64,000 nt of DNA from Thermasporomyces composti (GTDB taxonomy: Bacteria > Actinomycetota > Actinomycetes > Propionibacteriales > Actinopolymorphaceae): positions 1,302,001 to 1,366,000 of the forward strand of contig NZ_QTUC01000001.1 of assembly GCF_003386795.1 (NCBI RefSeq), in the 5' to 3' direction. How positions within the stretch are numbered: position 1 is the first letter of the stretch; each line of letters opens with the position of its first letter. Made by a program: the position numbers and the translations under genes. Under the pieces are notes generated by a model. The model searched no databases and was not told where the DNA came from. It saw only the letters and a program-made list of their open reading frames with translations. Positions 16,920 to 25,482 of this stretch are shown here, piece by piece.

Positions 16920-17753
16920 ATGACTGCGCCCCCAGCCTCCTCACCGAGCCCTCCCCGCGCGGAGATCGGGATCATCGGCGGCTCCGGCTTCTACGCGTTC
17001 TTCGACGACGCCACCGAGGTCTCGGTGACCACGCCGTTCGGCGAGCCATCCGATCCGCTCACGATGGGCGTCGTCAACGGTCGGCACGTCGCGTTCGTCC
17101 CCCGGCACGGGCGTGACCACCGCTTCCCGCCGCACCGCATCAACTACCGCGCCAACCTCTGGGCGCTGCGGTCCTGCGGCGTGCGGCAGGTCCTCGCCCC
17201 CTGTGCCGTCGGCTCGCTGCGTCCCGAGCTCAAGCCCGGCAGCCTCGTCGTCCCCGACCAGCTCGTCGATCGCACCTCGGGACGCCCGCAGACCTTCTAC
17301 GACGACGCCGCGGTCCACGTCAGCTTCGCCGATCCCTACTGCCCTCGCGGACGCCGAACCGTCGTCGAGGTGGCCGCCCGGTCGGGCTGGCCGGCCCAGG
17401 ACGGCGGGACGATGGTCGTCGTCGAAGGACCGCGCTTCTCCACCCGCGCGGAGTCGCGGTGGTACGCCGACCTCGGCTGGACCGTCGTGAACATGACGGG
17501 GCATCCCGAGGCCGTGCTGGCCCGGGAGCTCGGCCTGTGCTACACCGCGATCGCTCTCGTCACCGACCTCGACGCCGGTCTCGCCGAGGGCGAGGGCGTG
17601 TCACAGGAGGAGGTCTTCGCGGTCTTCCGCGAGCACGTCAGCCGACTCAGGGATCTGCTCCGCCTCGTCGTGGCCGAGCTCCCGGTCGAGCGAGACTGCC
17701 CGTGCGCGTTCGCGCTCGACGGCCTGTCCCTGCCCTTCGAGCTGCCCGGGTGA
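16920..17753 (+). CDS. S-methyl-5'-thioadenosine phosphorylase (PNP/MTAP family 2)
   Basis: 277 residues from ATG 16920. The enzyme cleaves methylthioadenosine with phosphate to adenine and methylthioribose 1-phosphate, recycling the by-product of polyamine or autoinducer chemistry. Family motifs: IGIIGGSGFYAF with the phosphate-binding GSG, VPRHGRDHRFPPHRINYRANLWAL, APCAVGSLRPELKPGSLVVPDQLVDRT, EGPRFSTRAES and NMTGHPEAVLARE. Variants of the last motif separate MTA from methylthioinosine phosphorylases, so the exact base is not certain. The SAF-domain gene follows after 6 bp and may be co-transcribed. Confidence 0.92.
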   Translation: MTAPPASSPSPPRAEIGIIGGSGFYAFFDDATEVSVTTPFGEPSDPLTMGVVNGRHVAFVPRHGRDHRFPPHRINYRANLWALRSCGVRQVLAPCAVGSLRPELKPGSLVVPDQLVDRTSGRPQTFYDDAAVHVSFADPYCPRGRRTVVEVAARSGWPAQDGGTMVVVEGPRFSTRAESRWYADLGWTVVNMTGHPEAVLARELGLCYTAIALVTDLDAGLAEGEGVSQEEVFAVFREHVSRLRDLLRLVVAELPVERDCPCAFALDGLSLPFELPG

Positions 17754-17759
17754 GCGGTC

Positions 17760-18506
17760 GTGACGGCTGGTCGTGGTGCTCTGCGACGTGTCGCCAGAGC
17801 GGTCTCCTGGCACCGCCGTCTCGTCGCCGCCGCACTCGCGGCAGCGGGCGTGGCATTGGCACTGCACGGACTCGAACCCGAGCCGGCAAGCACGACCGAG
17901 GTGCTGGTGGCGGCGCGCGACCTACCTGGCGGGAAACGTCTCGAGCCCTCCGACCTCCGCGTGGTGGCGCTGCCGACGGACACCGTGCCGGCCGGCGCGC
18001 TGCGTCCTGGTGACCCCCGCGCCGCTCGCGTGCTGGCAACGCCCGTCCGCGCGGGTGAACCCCTCACCGACGTCCGGGTGCTCGGTCCCAGCTTGCTCGA
18101 CGCCTATGCCAACGGTCAGGAGTTGGTCGCCGCGACGGTCCGGCTGGCCGACCCCGGTGACCTGGCCGCGGTCCAGGTCGGTGATCGGATCGACGTCTTG
18201 GCCGTGCCCACCGACCCAGCCACGACTGACCCAGCCACGACCGACCCAGCCGCCACGAACCCAGCGCCAGCCAGAGTCGAGCTCGTGGCTCGCGCCGCAC
18301 CGGTCATCGCCCTGCCGAGCACGGACCGGACGGGCGCCACCGGGCGCGCGGCGGAGACCTCTGCCGATCTCAGCGCGGTCGAGACGACCGTGGCCCAGAG
18401 CCCCGGCGACCTGGTCGTCCTCGCCGTCCCCGCCGACGTCGCGGCCGACCTCGCGCGAGCGGCGGTCACCGCACGGCTCTCGGCCGTGGTACGCGGCCGG
18501 TCCTGA
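17760..18506 (+). CDS. SAF-domain protein (CpaB/RcpC-like), membrane-anchored
   Basis: 248 residues from GTG 17760. An Arg-rich start is followed by one membrane segment (RRLVAAALAAAGVALALHGL, about residues 19-38). The SAF domain follows (VLVAARDLPGGKRLEPSDLRVVALPTDTVPAGAL...VRAGEPLTD), the beta-clip found in CpaB of Flp/Tad pilus systems and in sialic-acid synthases. Most of the chain should be extracytoplasmic. A DPATT repeat (residues about 152-166, encoded by 15-bp DNA repeats) interrupts the C-terminal RcpC-like part. No tad genes lie nearby, so a pilus role is not supported here. In many actinobacteria a relative sits close to the fmdB-type gene. Confidence 0.85.
   Translation: MTAGRGALRRVARAVSWHRRLVAAALAAAGVALALHGLEPEPASTTEVLVAARDLPGGKRLEPSDLRVVALPTDTVPAGALRPGDPRAARVLATPVRAGEPLTDVRVLGPSLLDAYANGQELVAATVRLADPGDLAAVQVGDRIDVLAVPTDPATTDPATTDPAATNPAPARVELVARAAPVIALPSTDRTGATGRAAETSADLSAVETTVAQSPGDLVVLAVPADVAADLARAAVTARLSAVVRGRS
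18213..18257 (+). repeat. Three 15-bp in-frame tandem repeats
   Basis: Units at 18213, 18228 and 18243 read GACCCAGCCACGACN, with the last diverged, and encode DPATT repeats inside the SAF-domain protein. A fourth, degenerate unit follows. Length variation between strains would be expected. Confidence 0.8.
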
Positions 18507-18538
18507 CCCGGCCCCGCCGCCGGTCCCGTCTGAACCGC

Positions 18539-18820
18539 TCACGTCCCGTGGTGCGGCGGCACCTCCCTGAGCAGACGCTCGTCGTCGTCGCCCGACCAGT
18601 CACCCCAGGCCTCGAGTCGGTCCTCGGTAGTGTGGCTCGGCAACAACGACCCGAGCCGCTGGACGCGCCACCGCGGCGACGTCGCGGATCCGTGAGCGTC
18701 GCGCGGGCTCGGCCGGCTTGCCGCGCCTGTCCAGCGCTCGTGCTCGGGGTCCCTCGTGGGCCGGTCGGGTGAGCGCTGCGTTCCGTCCTGCACACCCCGA
18801 TCCTGCCCGGCGCCGTCCAT
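18539..18820 (-). CDS. Small acidic-tailed actinobacterial protein of unknown function
   Basis: A 93-residue frame from ATG 18820. The first 60 residues are charged, Arg/Asp-rich and of low complexity. The last 35 (PSHTTEDRLEAWGDW, SGDDDERLL, REVPPHHGT) have strongly GC-biased third positions and resemble the acidic tails ending in PPHHG or PPHW of short actinobacterial proteins of unknown function. No membrane segment is seen. It is convergent with the SAF-domain gene. The same frame runs on upstream, antisense to the lyase gene, and that part is certainly not coding. The true start is uncertain, and I name no function. Confidence 0.42.
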   Translation of the reverse strand: MDGAGQDRGVQDGTQRSPDRPTRDPEHERWTGAASRPSPRDAHGSATSPRWRVQRLGSLLPSHTTEDRLEAWGDWSGDDDERLLREVPPHHGT

Positions 18821-18961
18821 GCGCACCACCTCGGTGGCCGTCTCGTCCGCACACCGGCTCGCGGCCCGCCCCGGCTGACCAGGCGGCCCGAGCTCGCCGC
18901 GAGTGCCGCCTCCGGTCAATGCGTTCGCCTTGACGGGAAGATCCACGCCCCTAGCATCCGA

Positions 18962-18979
18962 GAAAGCGCTTACCGAACG
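18962..18979 (+). promoter_or_regulatory. Operator-like motif upstream of the lyase gene
   Basis: GAAAGCGCT, four bases, then GAACG. It contains the 8-bp palindrome AAGCGCTT, the kind of core bound by LacI-family sugar repressors. The same 18-bp arrangement (15 of 18 identical) occurs at 36341-36358 before another secreted-protein gene. It ends 36 bp before the lyase start. Confidence 0.5.
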
Positions 18980-19015
18980 CGACGCTCCGCTCACTCGACG
19001 CCTTGGAGGTTCGCC

Positions 19016-21775
19016 GTGCCCAGGTACTCCCGACGGGGCTTCCTCAAGCAGGCCGTCATGGTGGGTGCCTCCGCTCACCTCGGAGCTGCCACCCAGGCCC
19101 GCGCGTCGACGCCCGCGGGCGTGCACCGAACCGACGCGCGCGGCCAGAGCACCACCCTGCACTGGCTGGAGGGCGACCCACCGCCTGAGCTGAGCGGGAC
19201 GACGTGGGGAGTGCCTTGGCCCCGCGGCGCCTTCCCCGCGGACCAGCAGTTCACGCTGCGGACGGACACCGGCGTCGACGTGCCCATCCAGACGTGGCCG
19301 ATCGGCTACTGGCCGGATGGGTCCTTGAAGTGGAGCGCCCACGCCATCGGGGCGACCCTGCCAGCCGCGAAGTCCTACGTCCTGAGCCCGGGCACCCCGA
19401 CGGAGTCCTCGACGAAGGTCACCGTCCGCGACACCCGTGGCTACGTCGAGGTGGACACCGGGGTGATCGTCTGTCGGGTGATGAAGAGGGGCTCCACCCT
19501 CGTCCATTCGCTCACCCGGGACGGACGTGAGATCGCCCGGGCGGGCCAACTGGTGTGCGTTGCTCAGGACAGCGTGGTGGACGGGGACGAGGGCACCGAG
19601 CGTCGGCGACGGTACGTCGGTGTGAACGAGCGCGTCGAGGTCGAACAGGCCGGGCCGGTCCGCGCCGTCGTGCGGATCGAGGGGAAGCACCGCGGGCCGA
19701 ACGGTGCGGCGTGGCTGCCGTTCACGGTCCGGCTGTACTTCTACGCCGGCGCGGAGAGCGTGCGAATGATGCACACGTTCATCGTCGACACCGAGCCCGA
19801 GGACCGGTTCATCCGCGGTCTCGGGGTGCGCTTCACAGTGCCGATGCGCGACGCGCTCCACGACCGACACATCCGGCTCGCCGGCGAGCAGCCGCCAGGC
19901 AAGCGCGTGGGCATGCTGGCCGAGGCGGTCAAGGGTCTCACCGGCCTGCGTCGCGACCCAGGCGCGGCGGTTCGCGCCGCCCAGGTCGCCGGCCAGCCGA
20001 CCCCGCCCATGAGCGAGTGGGACACCCGGGTGAGCAGCCGGGTGCAGTACATCCCCGCCTGGGGCGACTACACGCTCAGCCAGCTCACCGCCGACGGCTT
20101 CCACATTCGCAAGCGCACCAAGGCCGGCCACGGCTGGATCGACGTCGGTGGGGGGCGACGAGCGCTCGGCTTCGGCTACGTCGGAGGCGTCAGCGGTGGT
20201 CTGGCCTTCGGGATGCGGCACTTCTGGCAGCTGTACCCCACGCAGCTCGACATCCGGCACGCCGCCAGCGACGAAGCCGAGGCGACGGTGTGGCTGTGGG
20301 CCCCGGAAGCGCCGCCCATGGACCTGCGCTTCTACCACGACGGGATGGGGCAGGACACGTACGCCGAGCAGCTCGAAGGCCTGGAGATCACCTACGAGGA
20401 CTACGAGCCCGAGTTCGGGACGCCGGTCGGCATCGCCCGCACGACCGAGCTGACCTTCTGGGCGCTCGACGCGACACCCTCCACCGAGCGCCTGGCGGAT
20501 CTCGCCGCCGCCGCGGCCGTCCCGCCGCTCCTCGCCGCGCCGCCCGCCCACCTGCGCGGCGCCGAGGTCTTCGGCGACTGGAGCCTGCCGGACCGATCGA
20601 CTCCCGCCAAGGCCGAGATCGAGGACCGCCTGGACTTCCTCATCGACTACTACCAGAAGCAGATCGAGCAGCACCGCTGGTACGGCTTCTGGAACTTCGG
20701 GGACGTCATGCACGCCTACGACCCCGATCGTCACTGCTGGCGGTACGACGTGGGCGGCTACGCCTGGGACAACTCCGAGCTCTCCCCCGACCTGTGGCTG
20801 TGGTACAGCTACCTGCGCACCGGCCGCGCCGACATCTTCCGGATGGCCGAGGCGATGACGCGCCACACCGGGGAGGTGGACGTCTACCACCTCGGTCGGT
20901 TCGCCAAGCTCGGCACCCGGCACGGCGTCCAACACTGGGCGGACAGCGCGAAGCAGGTCCGGGTCAGTACGGCGGCGTACCGGCGGTTCTACTACTTCCT
21001 GACCGCCGACGAGCGGACCGGCGATCTGCTGCACGAGCTGATCGACGCTGACGAGACGTTCCTGACGCTGGATCCGATCCGCAAGATCCGCACCGAACCG
21101 TACGAGCCCGATCCGCACGCCCTGGCCATCGGCCTGGGAACCGACTGGGGGTCGCTGGCCGCGGCGTGGCTCACCGAGTGGGAGCGCAACGGCGACCCGA
21201 TCGCCAAGACCAAGTTGCTCAACGGGATGGAGAGCATCGGGCGCCTGCGGTACGGGCACTTCACCGACGACGTCCTCTACGACATCGACACCGGACGATA
21301 CGTGTCGCCCGGCGACAAGATCGGCGTCTCCCACCTGTCCGCCGTGTTCGGCAAGGTGGAGATCTGCAGCGAGCTCATCCAGCTCGTCGACGACCCGGCG
21401 TTCGAACGAGCGTGGCTGCAGTACTGCCGGCTCTACAACGCGCCCGCGGAGGAGCAGATCGCCGAGCTCGGCCAGTCCCTTGGCAACCTGAACCTGCGCC
21501 AAGCCCACTGCCGGCTCACCGCCTACGCGGCGGCGAAGACCGGCGACCCGGCCCTCGCCCGCCGCGCGTGGGAGGAGTTCTACCGCGGTGACGCCGGCTA
21601 CGGTCCCGACATCGTCTGGGAGACCCAGCGGGTCGAGGGCCCGGACGCGCTCAACCCGTTGGACGAGGCGACCTGGGTGTCGACCAACGCGACGGCGCAG
21701 TACGCGCTGGCGGCCATCCAGACCCTCGCGCTCGTCGGCGATCACCTGCCGCCGAACGGCATCGAGGTGCGCTGA
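19016..21775 (+). CDS. Tat-exported exo-rhamnogalacturonan lyase-like protein (PcRGLX/YetA, PL26-like)
   Basis: 919 residues from GTG 19016 with TTGGAGG upstream. The N-terminus has a twin-arginine signal (SRRGFLKQAVMVGASAHLG) with probable cleavage near ARA-ST. The mature protein matches the PcRGLX/YetA family: an N-terminal beta domain with GVPWPRGAF and the phrase LKWSAHAIGA (about residues 100-112), a central beta-sandwich (RLYFYAGAESVRMMHTFIVDTEP), and a C-terminal alpha-barrel with FWNFGDVMHAYDP, YAWDNSELSPDLWLWYSYLRTG and a THATAQYALA-like end. Characterised relatives release unsaturated galacturonosyl-rhamnose from pectin backbones. The catalytic residues are not certain to me. It probably acts outside the cell on plant cell walls. 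Confidence 0.82.
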   Translation: MPRYSRRGFLKQAVMVGASAHLGAATQARASTPAGVHRTDARGQSTTLHWLEGDPPPELSGTTWGVPWPRGAFPADQQFTLRTDTGVDVPIQTWPIGYWPDGSLKWSAHAIGATLPAAKSYVLSPGTPTESSTKVTVRDTRGYVEVDTGVIVCRVMKRGSTLVHSLTRDGREIARAGQLVCVAQDSVVDGDEGTERRRRYVGVNERVEVEQAGPVRAVVRIEGKHRGPNGAAWLPFTVRLYFYAGAESVRMMHTFIVDTEPEDRFIRGLGVRFTVPMRDALHDRHIRLAGEQPPGKRVGMLAEAVKGLTGLRRDPGAAVRAAQVAGQPTPPMSEWDTRVSSRVQYIPAWGDYTLSQLTADGFHIRKRTKAGHGWIDVGGGRRALGFGYVGGVSGGLAFGMRHFWQLYPTQLDIRHAASDEAEATVWLWAPEAPPMDLRFYHDGMGQDTYAEQLEGLEITYEDYEPEFGTPVGIARTTELTFWALDATPSTERLADLAAAAAVPPLLAAPPAHLRGAEVFGDWSLPDRSTPAKAEIEDRLDFLIDYYQKQIEQHRWYGFWNFGDVMHAYDPDRHCWRYDVGGYAWDNSELSPDLWLWYSYLRTGRADIFRMAEAMTRHTGEVDVYHLGRFAKLGTRHGVQHWADSAKQVRVSTAAYRRFYYFLTADERTGDLLHELIDADETFLTLDPIRKIRTEPYEPDPHALAIGLGTDWGSLAAAWLTEWERNGDPIAKTKLLNGMESIGRLRYGHFTDDVLYDIDTGRYVSPGDKIGVSHLSAVFGKVEICSELIQLVDDPAFERAWLQYCRLYNAPAEEQIAELGQSLGNLNLRQAHCRLTAYAAAKTGDPALARRAWEEFYRGDAGYGPDIVWETQRVEGPDALNPLDEATWVSTNATAQYALAAIQTLALVGDHLPPNGIEVR

Positions 21776-21866
21776 GGCCTCACCGGCGTCGCGGCGGCCG
21801 GGTCGAGAGCGGGTGACCCTGGCTCGACGGTGCCGGAGACCGGAGCCACGCCGTACGATCGGCGGC

Positions 21867-22697
21867 GTGCGCCCCCGTCTTCCCACCACGCGGCGGCCTT
21901 CTCGTTGGCGTCCGCTCCTGTTGGTAGCGGTGACGCTCGTCCTCGCGGGCTGCGGATCCGCCAGTCCCGCGGACGCACCGTCGAACCGTGCGGACGGCAG
22001 CACAGCACGACCGAACGGGACGGTCACCGTCCTGGCGGCCGCGTCCCTCACCGAGGCGTTCGACAAGATCGCCCGGGACTTCGAGCGATCCCACCCGGGC
22101 ACCACGGTTCGCCTCAGCTTCGGCGGCAGCTCCGCCCTCGCCACGCAGGTGATCAACGGGGCCCCCGCCGACGTCCTGGCCACGGCCGACCTCGCGACGA
22201 TGCGACGGGTGGCGGAGGCCGACGGTGGGACGAGGCTCGCCCAGCAGCCCACGATCTTCGCCACCAACCGACTGCAGATCGCCGTCCCACCCGACAACCC
22301 GGGGCGGGTCGCCGGTCTCGCGCACTTCGCTCGACCGGAGCTGCGGCTCGCGGTCTGTGCCCCGCAGGTGCCGTGTGGCAGAGCGGCGGCGGAGGCGTTC
22401 CGGCGGGCAGGCGTCATCCCCCGACCCGACACCTACGGGCCTGACGTCAAGGCCGTCCTGACATTGGTCCGCACCGGCGAGGTGGACGCCGGACTCGTCT
22501 ACCTCACGGACGTGTGCGCGGCCGGCGACGCCGTCCGAGGGCTGGACCTCCCCGAGGCCACGAGCCCAGTGCACGACTACCCCATCGCCGTGCTCGCCGA
22601 CGCGCCCAACCCGACCGCGGCGCGCGCGTTCGTCGACCACGTCCACTCCGCCGCCGGCCGACAGCGACTCACCGAGGCCTGCTTCGAGGTGCCATGA
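21867..22697 (+). CDS. modA: Molybdate ABC transporter substrate-binding protein ModA
   Basis: 276 residues from GTG 21867. A signal peptide with lipobox (LVAVTLVLAGCGS, Cys near residue 29) makes it a lipoprotein. The ModA fold shows VTVLAAASLTEAFDKIARDFE, SFGGSSALATQVINGAPADVLATAD, and the late motif VKAVLTLVRTGEVDAGLVYLTD, where the oxyanion-binding residues sit. It binds molybdate or tungstate outside the cell. Its stop overlaps the modB ATG (ATGA). Together with modBC it can feed molybdenum to the cofactor pathway, including the moaC/mog genes at 1-2.2 kb. No ModE-type operator was found. Confidence 0.94.
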   Translation: MRPRLPTTRRPSRWRPLLLVAVTLVLAGCGSASPADAPSNRADGSTARPNGTVTVLAAASLTEAFDKIARDFERSHPGTTVRLSFGGSSALATQVINGAPADVLATADLATMRRVAEADGGTRLAQQPTIFATNRLQIAVPPDNPGRVAGLAHFARPELRLAVCAPQVPCGRAAAEAFRRAGVIPRPDTYGPDVKAVLTLVRTGEVDAGLVYLTDVCAAGDAVRGLDLPEATSPVHDYPIAVLADAPNPTAARAFVDHVHSAAGRQRLTEACFEVP

Positions 22698-23503
22698 CCC
22701 GGTTCACCGTGGCACACGGTCGCGTCACCCGCCCACCGCTCGCGCTCGCCACACCAGCCCTCCTCGGCCTGGCGTTCCTCGTCGTCCCCCTGGTCGGCCT
22801 CCTCCTTCGCGCGCCCTGGGGGAGCTTCCTCGCCGAGCTGCGGGCACCGGCCGTGTGGGCGGCGCTTCGGCTGTCCCTCGTCTGTGCGACGCTCGCCACC
22901 GGTCTGTCTCTCGTCGTCGGAGTGCCGCTCGCCTGGCTGCTCGCTCGCGCCGCCGTCCCCGGCAAGGCTTTGGTGCGAGCCTTGGTCACCGTGCCCCTCG
23001 TCCTCCCCCCGGTCGTCGGCGGCGTCGCCCTGCTGCTCGTGTTGGGGCGCCGGGGTCTGGTGGGTCAGTGGCTGGACCAGTGGTTCGGCATCTCCCTGCC
23101 GTTCACCACATCCGCGGTCGTGCTCGCCGAGACGTTCGTCGCGATGCCGTTCCTGGTGCTGAGCGTCGAGGGAGCGCTGCGCGCCGTGGACCGCCGCTAC
23201 GAGGAGGCCGCGGCGACGCTCGGCGCCTCGGCCTGGACGACCTTCCGCCGCGTGACGTTCCCGATGGTGGCCCCCAGTGTCGGCGCCGGGGCGGTGCTGG
23301 CCTGGGCCCGAGCCATCGGCGAGTTCGGAGCCACGATCACGTTCGCGGGGAACTTCCCAGGGACGACCCAGACCATGCCGCTCGCCGTCTACATCGCGCT
23401 CGAGACGAACCCGGACGCGGCGATCGTGCTCAGCCTGCTGCTGCTCGCCGTGTCGGTCGCCGTCCTCGTCGGCCTGCGAGACCGTTGGATGCTCGCACCA
23501 TGA
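22694..23503 (+). CDS. modB: Molybdate ABC transporter permease ModB
   Basis: 269 residues. ATG 22694 overlaps the modA stop. It has five to six membrane segments. ModB-type signatures: the PLVLPPVVGGVALLLVLGRRG loop (about residues 95-115), FVAMPFLVLSVEGALRAVDRRYEEAAATLGAS with the EAA motif that contacts ModC, and RAIGEFGATITFAGNFPGTTQTMPLAVY. It forms the channel for molybdate. Its stop overlaps modC (ATGA), so the three genes are one translationally coupled operon. Confidence 0.95.
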   Translation: MTRFTVAHGRVTRPPLALATPALLGLAFLVVPLVGLLLRAPWGSFLAELRAPAVWAALRLSLVCATLATGLSLVVGVPLAWLLARAAVPGKALVRALVTVPLVLPPVVGGVALLLVLGRRGLVGQWLDQWFGISLPFTTSAVVLAETFVAMPFLVLSVEGALRAVDRRYEEAAATLGASAWTTFRRVTFPMVAPSVGAGAVLAWARAIGEFGATITFAGNFPGTTQTMPLAVYIALETNPDAAIVLSLLLLAVSVAVLVGLRDRWMLAP

Positions 23504-24552
23504 GCCTGCGCGCGCACCTCGTCGTCACCCGGGCACGGTTCACCCTCGACGTCCGCCTCGACATCGAGCCCGGTGAGGTGGTGGCGCTTCTCGGCCCGAA
23601 CGGAGCGGGAAAGTCGACCGCCCTGCGGGCCCTGGCGGGTCTCGAGCCGCTCGCGGCCGGCTCGGTCCACCTCGACGGTGCTCCGCTCGACGACGTCGCG
23701 GCCGGCGTCCACGTCCCGCCTCAGCAGCGAGCGCTGGGCGTGGTGTTCCAGGACTACCTGCTCTTCCCGCACCTCTCCGCGCTCGACAACGTGGCGTTCG
23801 GGCTGCGCGCTCGCGGCATCGACAAGGCGGCCGCTCGCGCCCACGCCCTCGACCTGCTGCGCCGCATGGGTCTGGCCGACCTGGCCGACGTTCGACCGAG
23901 ACAGCTCTCCGGCGGCCAGGCCCAGCGCGTGGCGCTCGCCCGAGCGCTCGCGGTCGCCCCGCGTCTGCTGCTCCTCGACGAGCCGCTCGCCGCCCTCGAC
24001 GCCGCCACTCGCGTGAACGTCCGCGCGGACTTGCGCCACCACCTGTCCGCGTACGGCGGGTGCTGCCTCCTGGTCACGCACGACCCGCTCGACGCGATGG
24101 TGCTCGCCGACCGGCTCGTCATCCTCGAGAACGGTCGCGTCACCCAGGAGGGCACCCCGGTCGAGGTCGCGCGGACGCCGCGCACCGACTACGTCGCCCG
24201 ACTGGTCGGGCTCAACCTGTACCGGGGAGTGGCGGACGGCACACGCGTCCGTCTGCCCGGCGGCCACGAGATCACGCTCGCCCACGCCGGCGAGGGCGAG
24301 GTGTTCGTCGCGTTTCCGCCGACCGCCGTCGCGCTCTATCGAACCCGACCCGACGGCAGCCCGCGCAACTGTTGGGAGGTCGGGGTGGCGAGTGTCGAAC
24401 GGCACGGCGACCTCGTGCGAATCCGGCTCGAGGGCGATCCAGCGCTCCTGGCGGACGTCACCCCAAGCGCGGTCGCCGAGCTGGGACTGACGCCCGGCGT
24501 GCGTGTGTGGGCGGCGGTCAAGGCCACCGAGATTCGCTCGTATCCGGCTTGA
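23500..24552 (+). CDS. modC: Molybdate ABC transporter ATP-binding protein ModC
   Basis: 350 residues from ATG 23500. Walker A is GPNGAGKST (about residues 33-41), the Q-loop is VFQDYLLFPHLSALDNVAFGLRARG, the signature is LSGGQAQRVALARALA, Walker B is LLLLDEPLAALD, and the H-loop is LLVTHDPLDAMVLADR. The C-terminal 110 residues form a MOP/TOBE-like beta domain (CWEVGVASVERHGDLVRIRL...VWAAVKATEIRSYPA), which in this family binds molybdate and can regulate transport. It is the last gene of modABC and is convergent with the HhH-GPD gene, with 8 bp between the stops. Confidence 0.95.
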   Translation: MSLRAHLVVTRARFTLDVRLDIEPGEVVALLGPNGAGKSTALRALAGLEPLAAGSVHLDGAPLDDVAAGVHVPPQQRALGVVFQDYLLFPHLSALDNVAFGLRARGIDKAAARAHALDLLRRMGLADLADVRPRQLSGGQAQRVALARALAVAPRLLLLDEPLAALDAATRVNVRADLRHHLSAYGGCCLLVTHDPLDAMVLADRLVILENGRVTQEGTPVEVARTPRTDYVARLVGLNLYRGVADGTRVRLPGGHEITLAHAGEGEVFVAFPPTAVALYRTRPDGSPRNCWEVGVASVERHGDLVRIRLEGDPALLADVTPSAVAELGLTPGVRVWAAVKATEIRSYPA

Positions 24553-24560
24553 GGGTCCGG

Positions 24561-25202
24561 TCACACCCCAGTTTGGACGTCCTCCACGACGTCCTTGGAC
24601 AACGAGGCGCGCACGCAGCCCGCGACGAGGCGAGGGAGGTCCTCCGTGGGCACGAGCCGAGCCAGCGCGGTGGGTGAGGCGGGCAAGCCGAGCCGCTCAG
24701 CGCCACGCGCGGCCCGAGTGTCGACGTAGGGAGCGAGATCTGGCCAGACGCCTTGCACCTCGCGGCAGAAGATCGCGGCACCGGTGGGGCCGATACCGGG
24801 AACGCTCTGGAGGAGCCTGCTCACGCCGTCGACGTCTCCCCCTTCGGCGTGGAGACGACGCAGATCTCCCCTCCACTGCTCGAGGACCACCTCCGCGGCT
24901 CTGCCGAGCATCGTGGCGGTGCGTTCGTCGTAACGGCGGTAGTGCCCCCGACCCAGCGTGTCAACGCGGTCCTGCCAGCTGGCGTCGCGCATCGTGGCCG
25001 CCGAGCGATACCCGGCGCGGAACAGCTCGCGCGCGGCGGCGACAGCGATGCCGGCGCTGATCCGAGCCGACAGCAACGTCGCCAGGACCAGCAGCTGGTA
25101 GAGCGGGCCTGGCGTGTCCCTGAGCCGGATGTCGGCCTCGTCGGCGTAAGTTCGGCCGTGGCGGTCGAGCAGGGCGTGCGCGGTTCGCGTGGCGGTCGCC
25201 AT
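24561..25202 (-). CDS. HhH-GPD base-excision DNA glycosylase-like protein
   Basis: 213 residues from ATG 25202. The fold is that of endonuclease III: helical N-terminus with LYQLLVLATLLSARISAGIAVAAARELF, then the helix-hairpin-helix LLQSVPGIGPTGAAIFCREVQGV (about residues 132-154), then PYVDTRAARGAERLGL carrying the conserved Asp (about 164) that activates the glycosylase reaction. The four-cysteine iron-sulfur loop of Nth is absent, so it belongs to the cluster-free subgroup seen in actinobacteria. It should remove damaged bases from DNA, but which lesion is unknown. It faces modC. Confidence 0.83.
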   Translation of the reverse strand: MATATRTAHALLDRHGRTYADEADIRLRDTPGPLYQLLVLATLLSARISAGIAVAAARELFRAGYRSAATMRDASWQDRVDTLGRGHYRRYDERTATMLGRAAEVVLEQWRGDLRRLHAEGGDVDGVSRLLQSVPGIGPTGAAIFCREVQGVWPDLAPYVDTRAARGAERLGLPASPTALARLVPTEDLPRLVAGCVRASLSKDVVEDVQTGV

Positions 25203-25418
25203 ACCTCACGCCCTACCCAGCTGCACCGTGACCTGCCCCCGCCACCGTCCGCACGCCGGACCCTGCCGACGTTCGGCCCAGGTGGGGCGTGCCTTCCGCA
25301 CGGCCGCCCCGGGGGCAGAGGTCGCACTCGTCCCACGGCGCGCTCGAGTGGTCCCACATGTGGCTGGGATCAGTGGCTGGAAGGGCCGTCCCCCACGCCC
25401 CGCAGTGCGTCTGCACCC

Positions 25419-25457
25419 GCCATGGGCCCCCGCCATGGGCCCCCGCAATGAGCCCAC
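25419..25457 (+). repeat. Three 13-bp tandem repeats
   Basis: GCCATGGGCCCCC at 25419 and 25432, followed by a diverged copy at 25445, in the 280-bp gap between the glycosylase-like and oxidoreductase genes. Nothing else recognisable lies in that gap. Confidence 0.7.
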
Positions 25458-25482
25458 GCCTGGACCCTGCGCCGACGAAGAC

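Noticed and set aside
18539-22432. A 1297-codon minus-strand open frame
   Set aside because: Apart from its last 93 codons it is antisense to the well-supported lyase gene. It has no domain, and long antisense frames are expected when GC-biased third positions exclude stop codons.
2293-24552. Molybdenum-enzyme operon linking moaC/mog with modABC
   Set aside because: The blocks are 19 kb apart with unrelated genes between, and no molybdoenzyme is encoded in the window. The link remains only metabolic.
25419-25457. Short tandem repeats as a CRISPR array
   Set aside because: Units of 13 bp directly abut without spacers. No cas genes are present.
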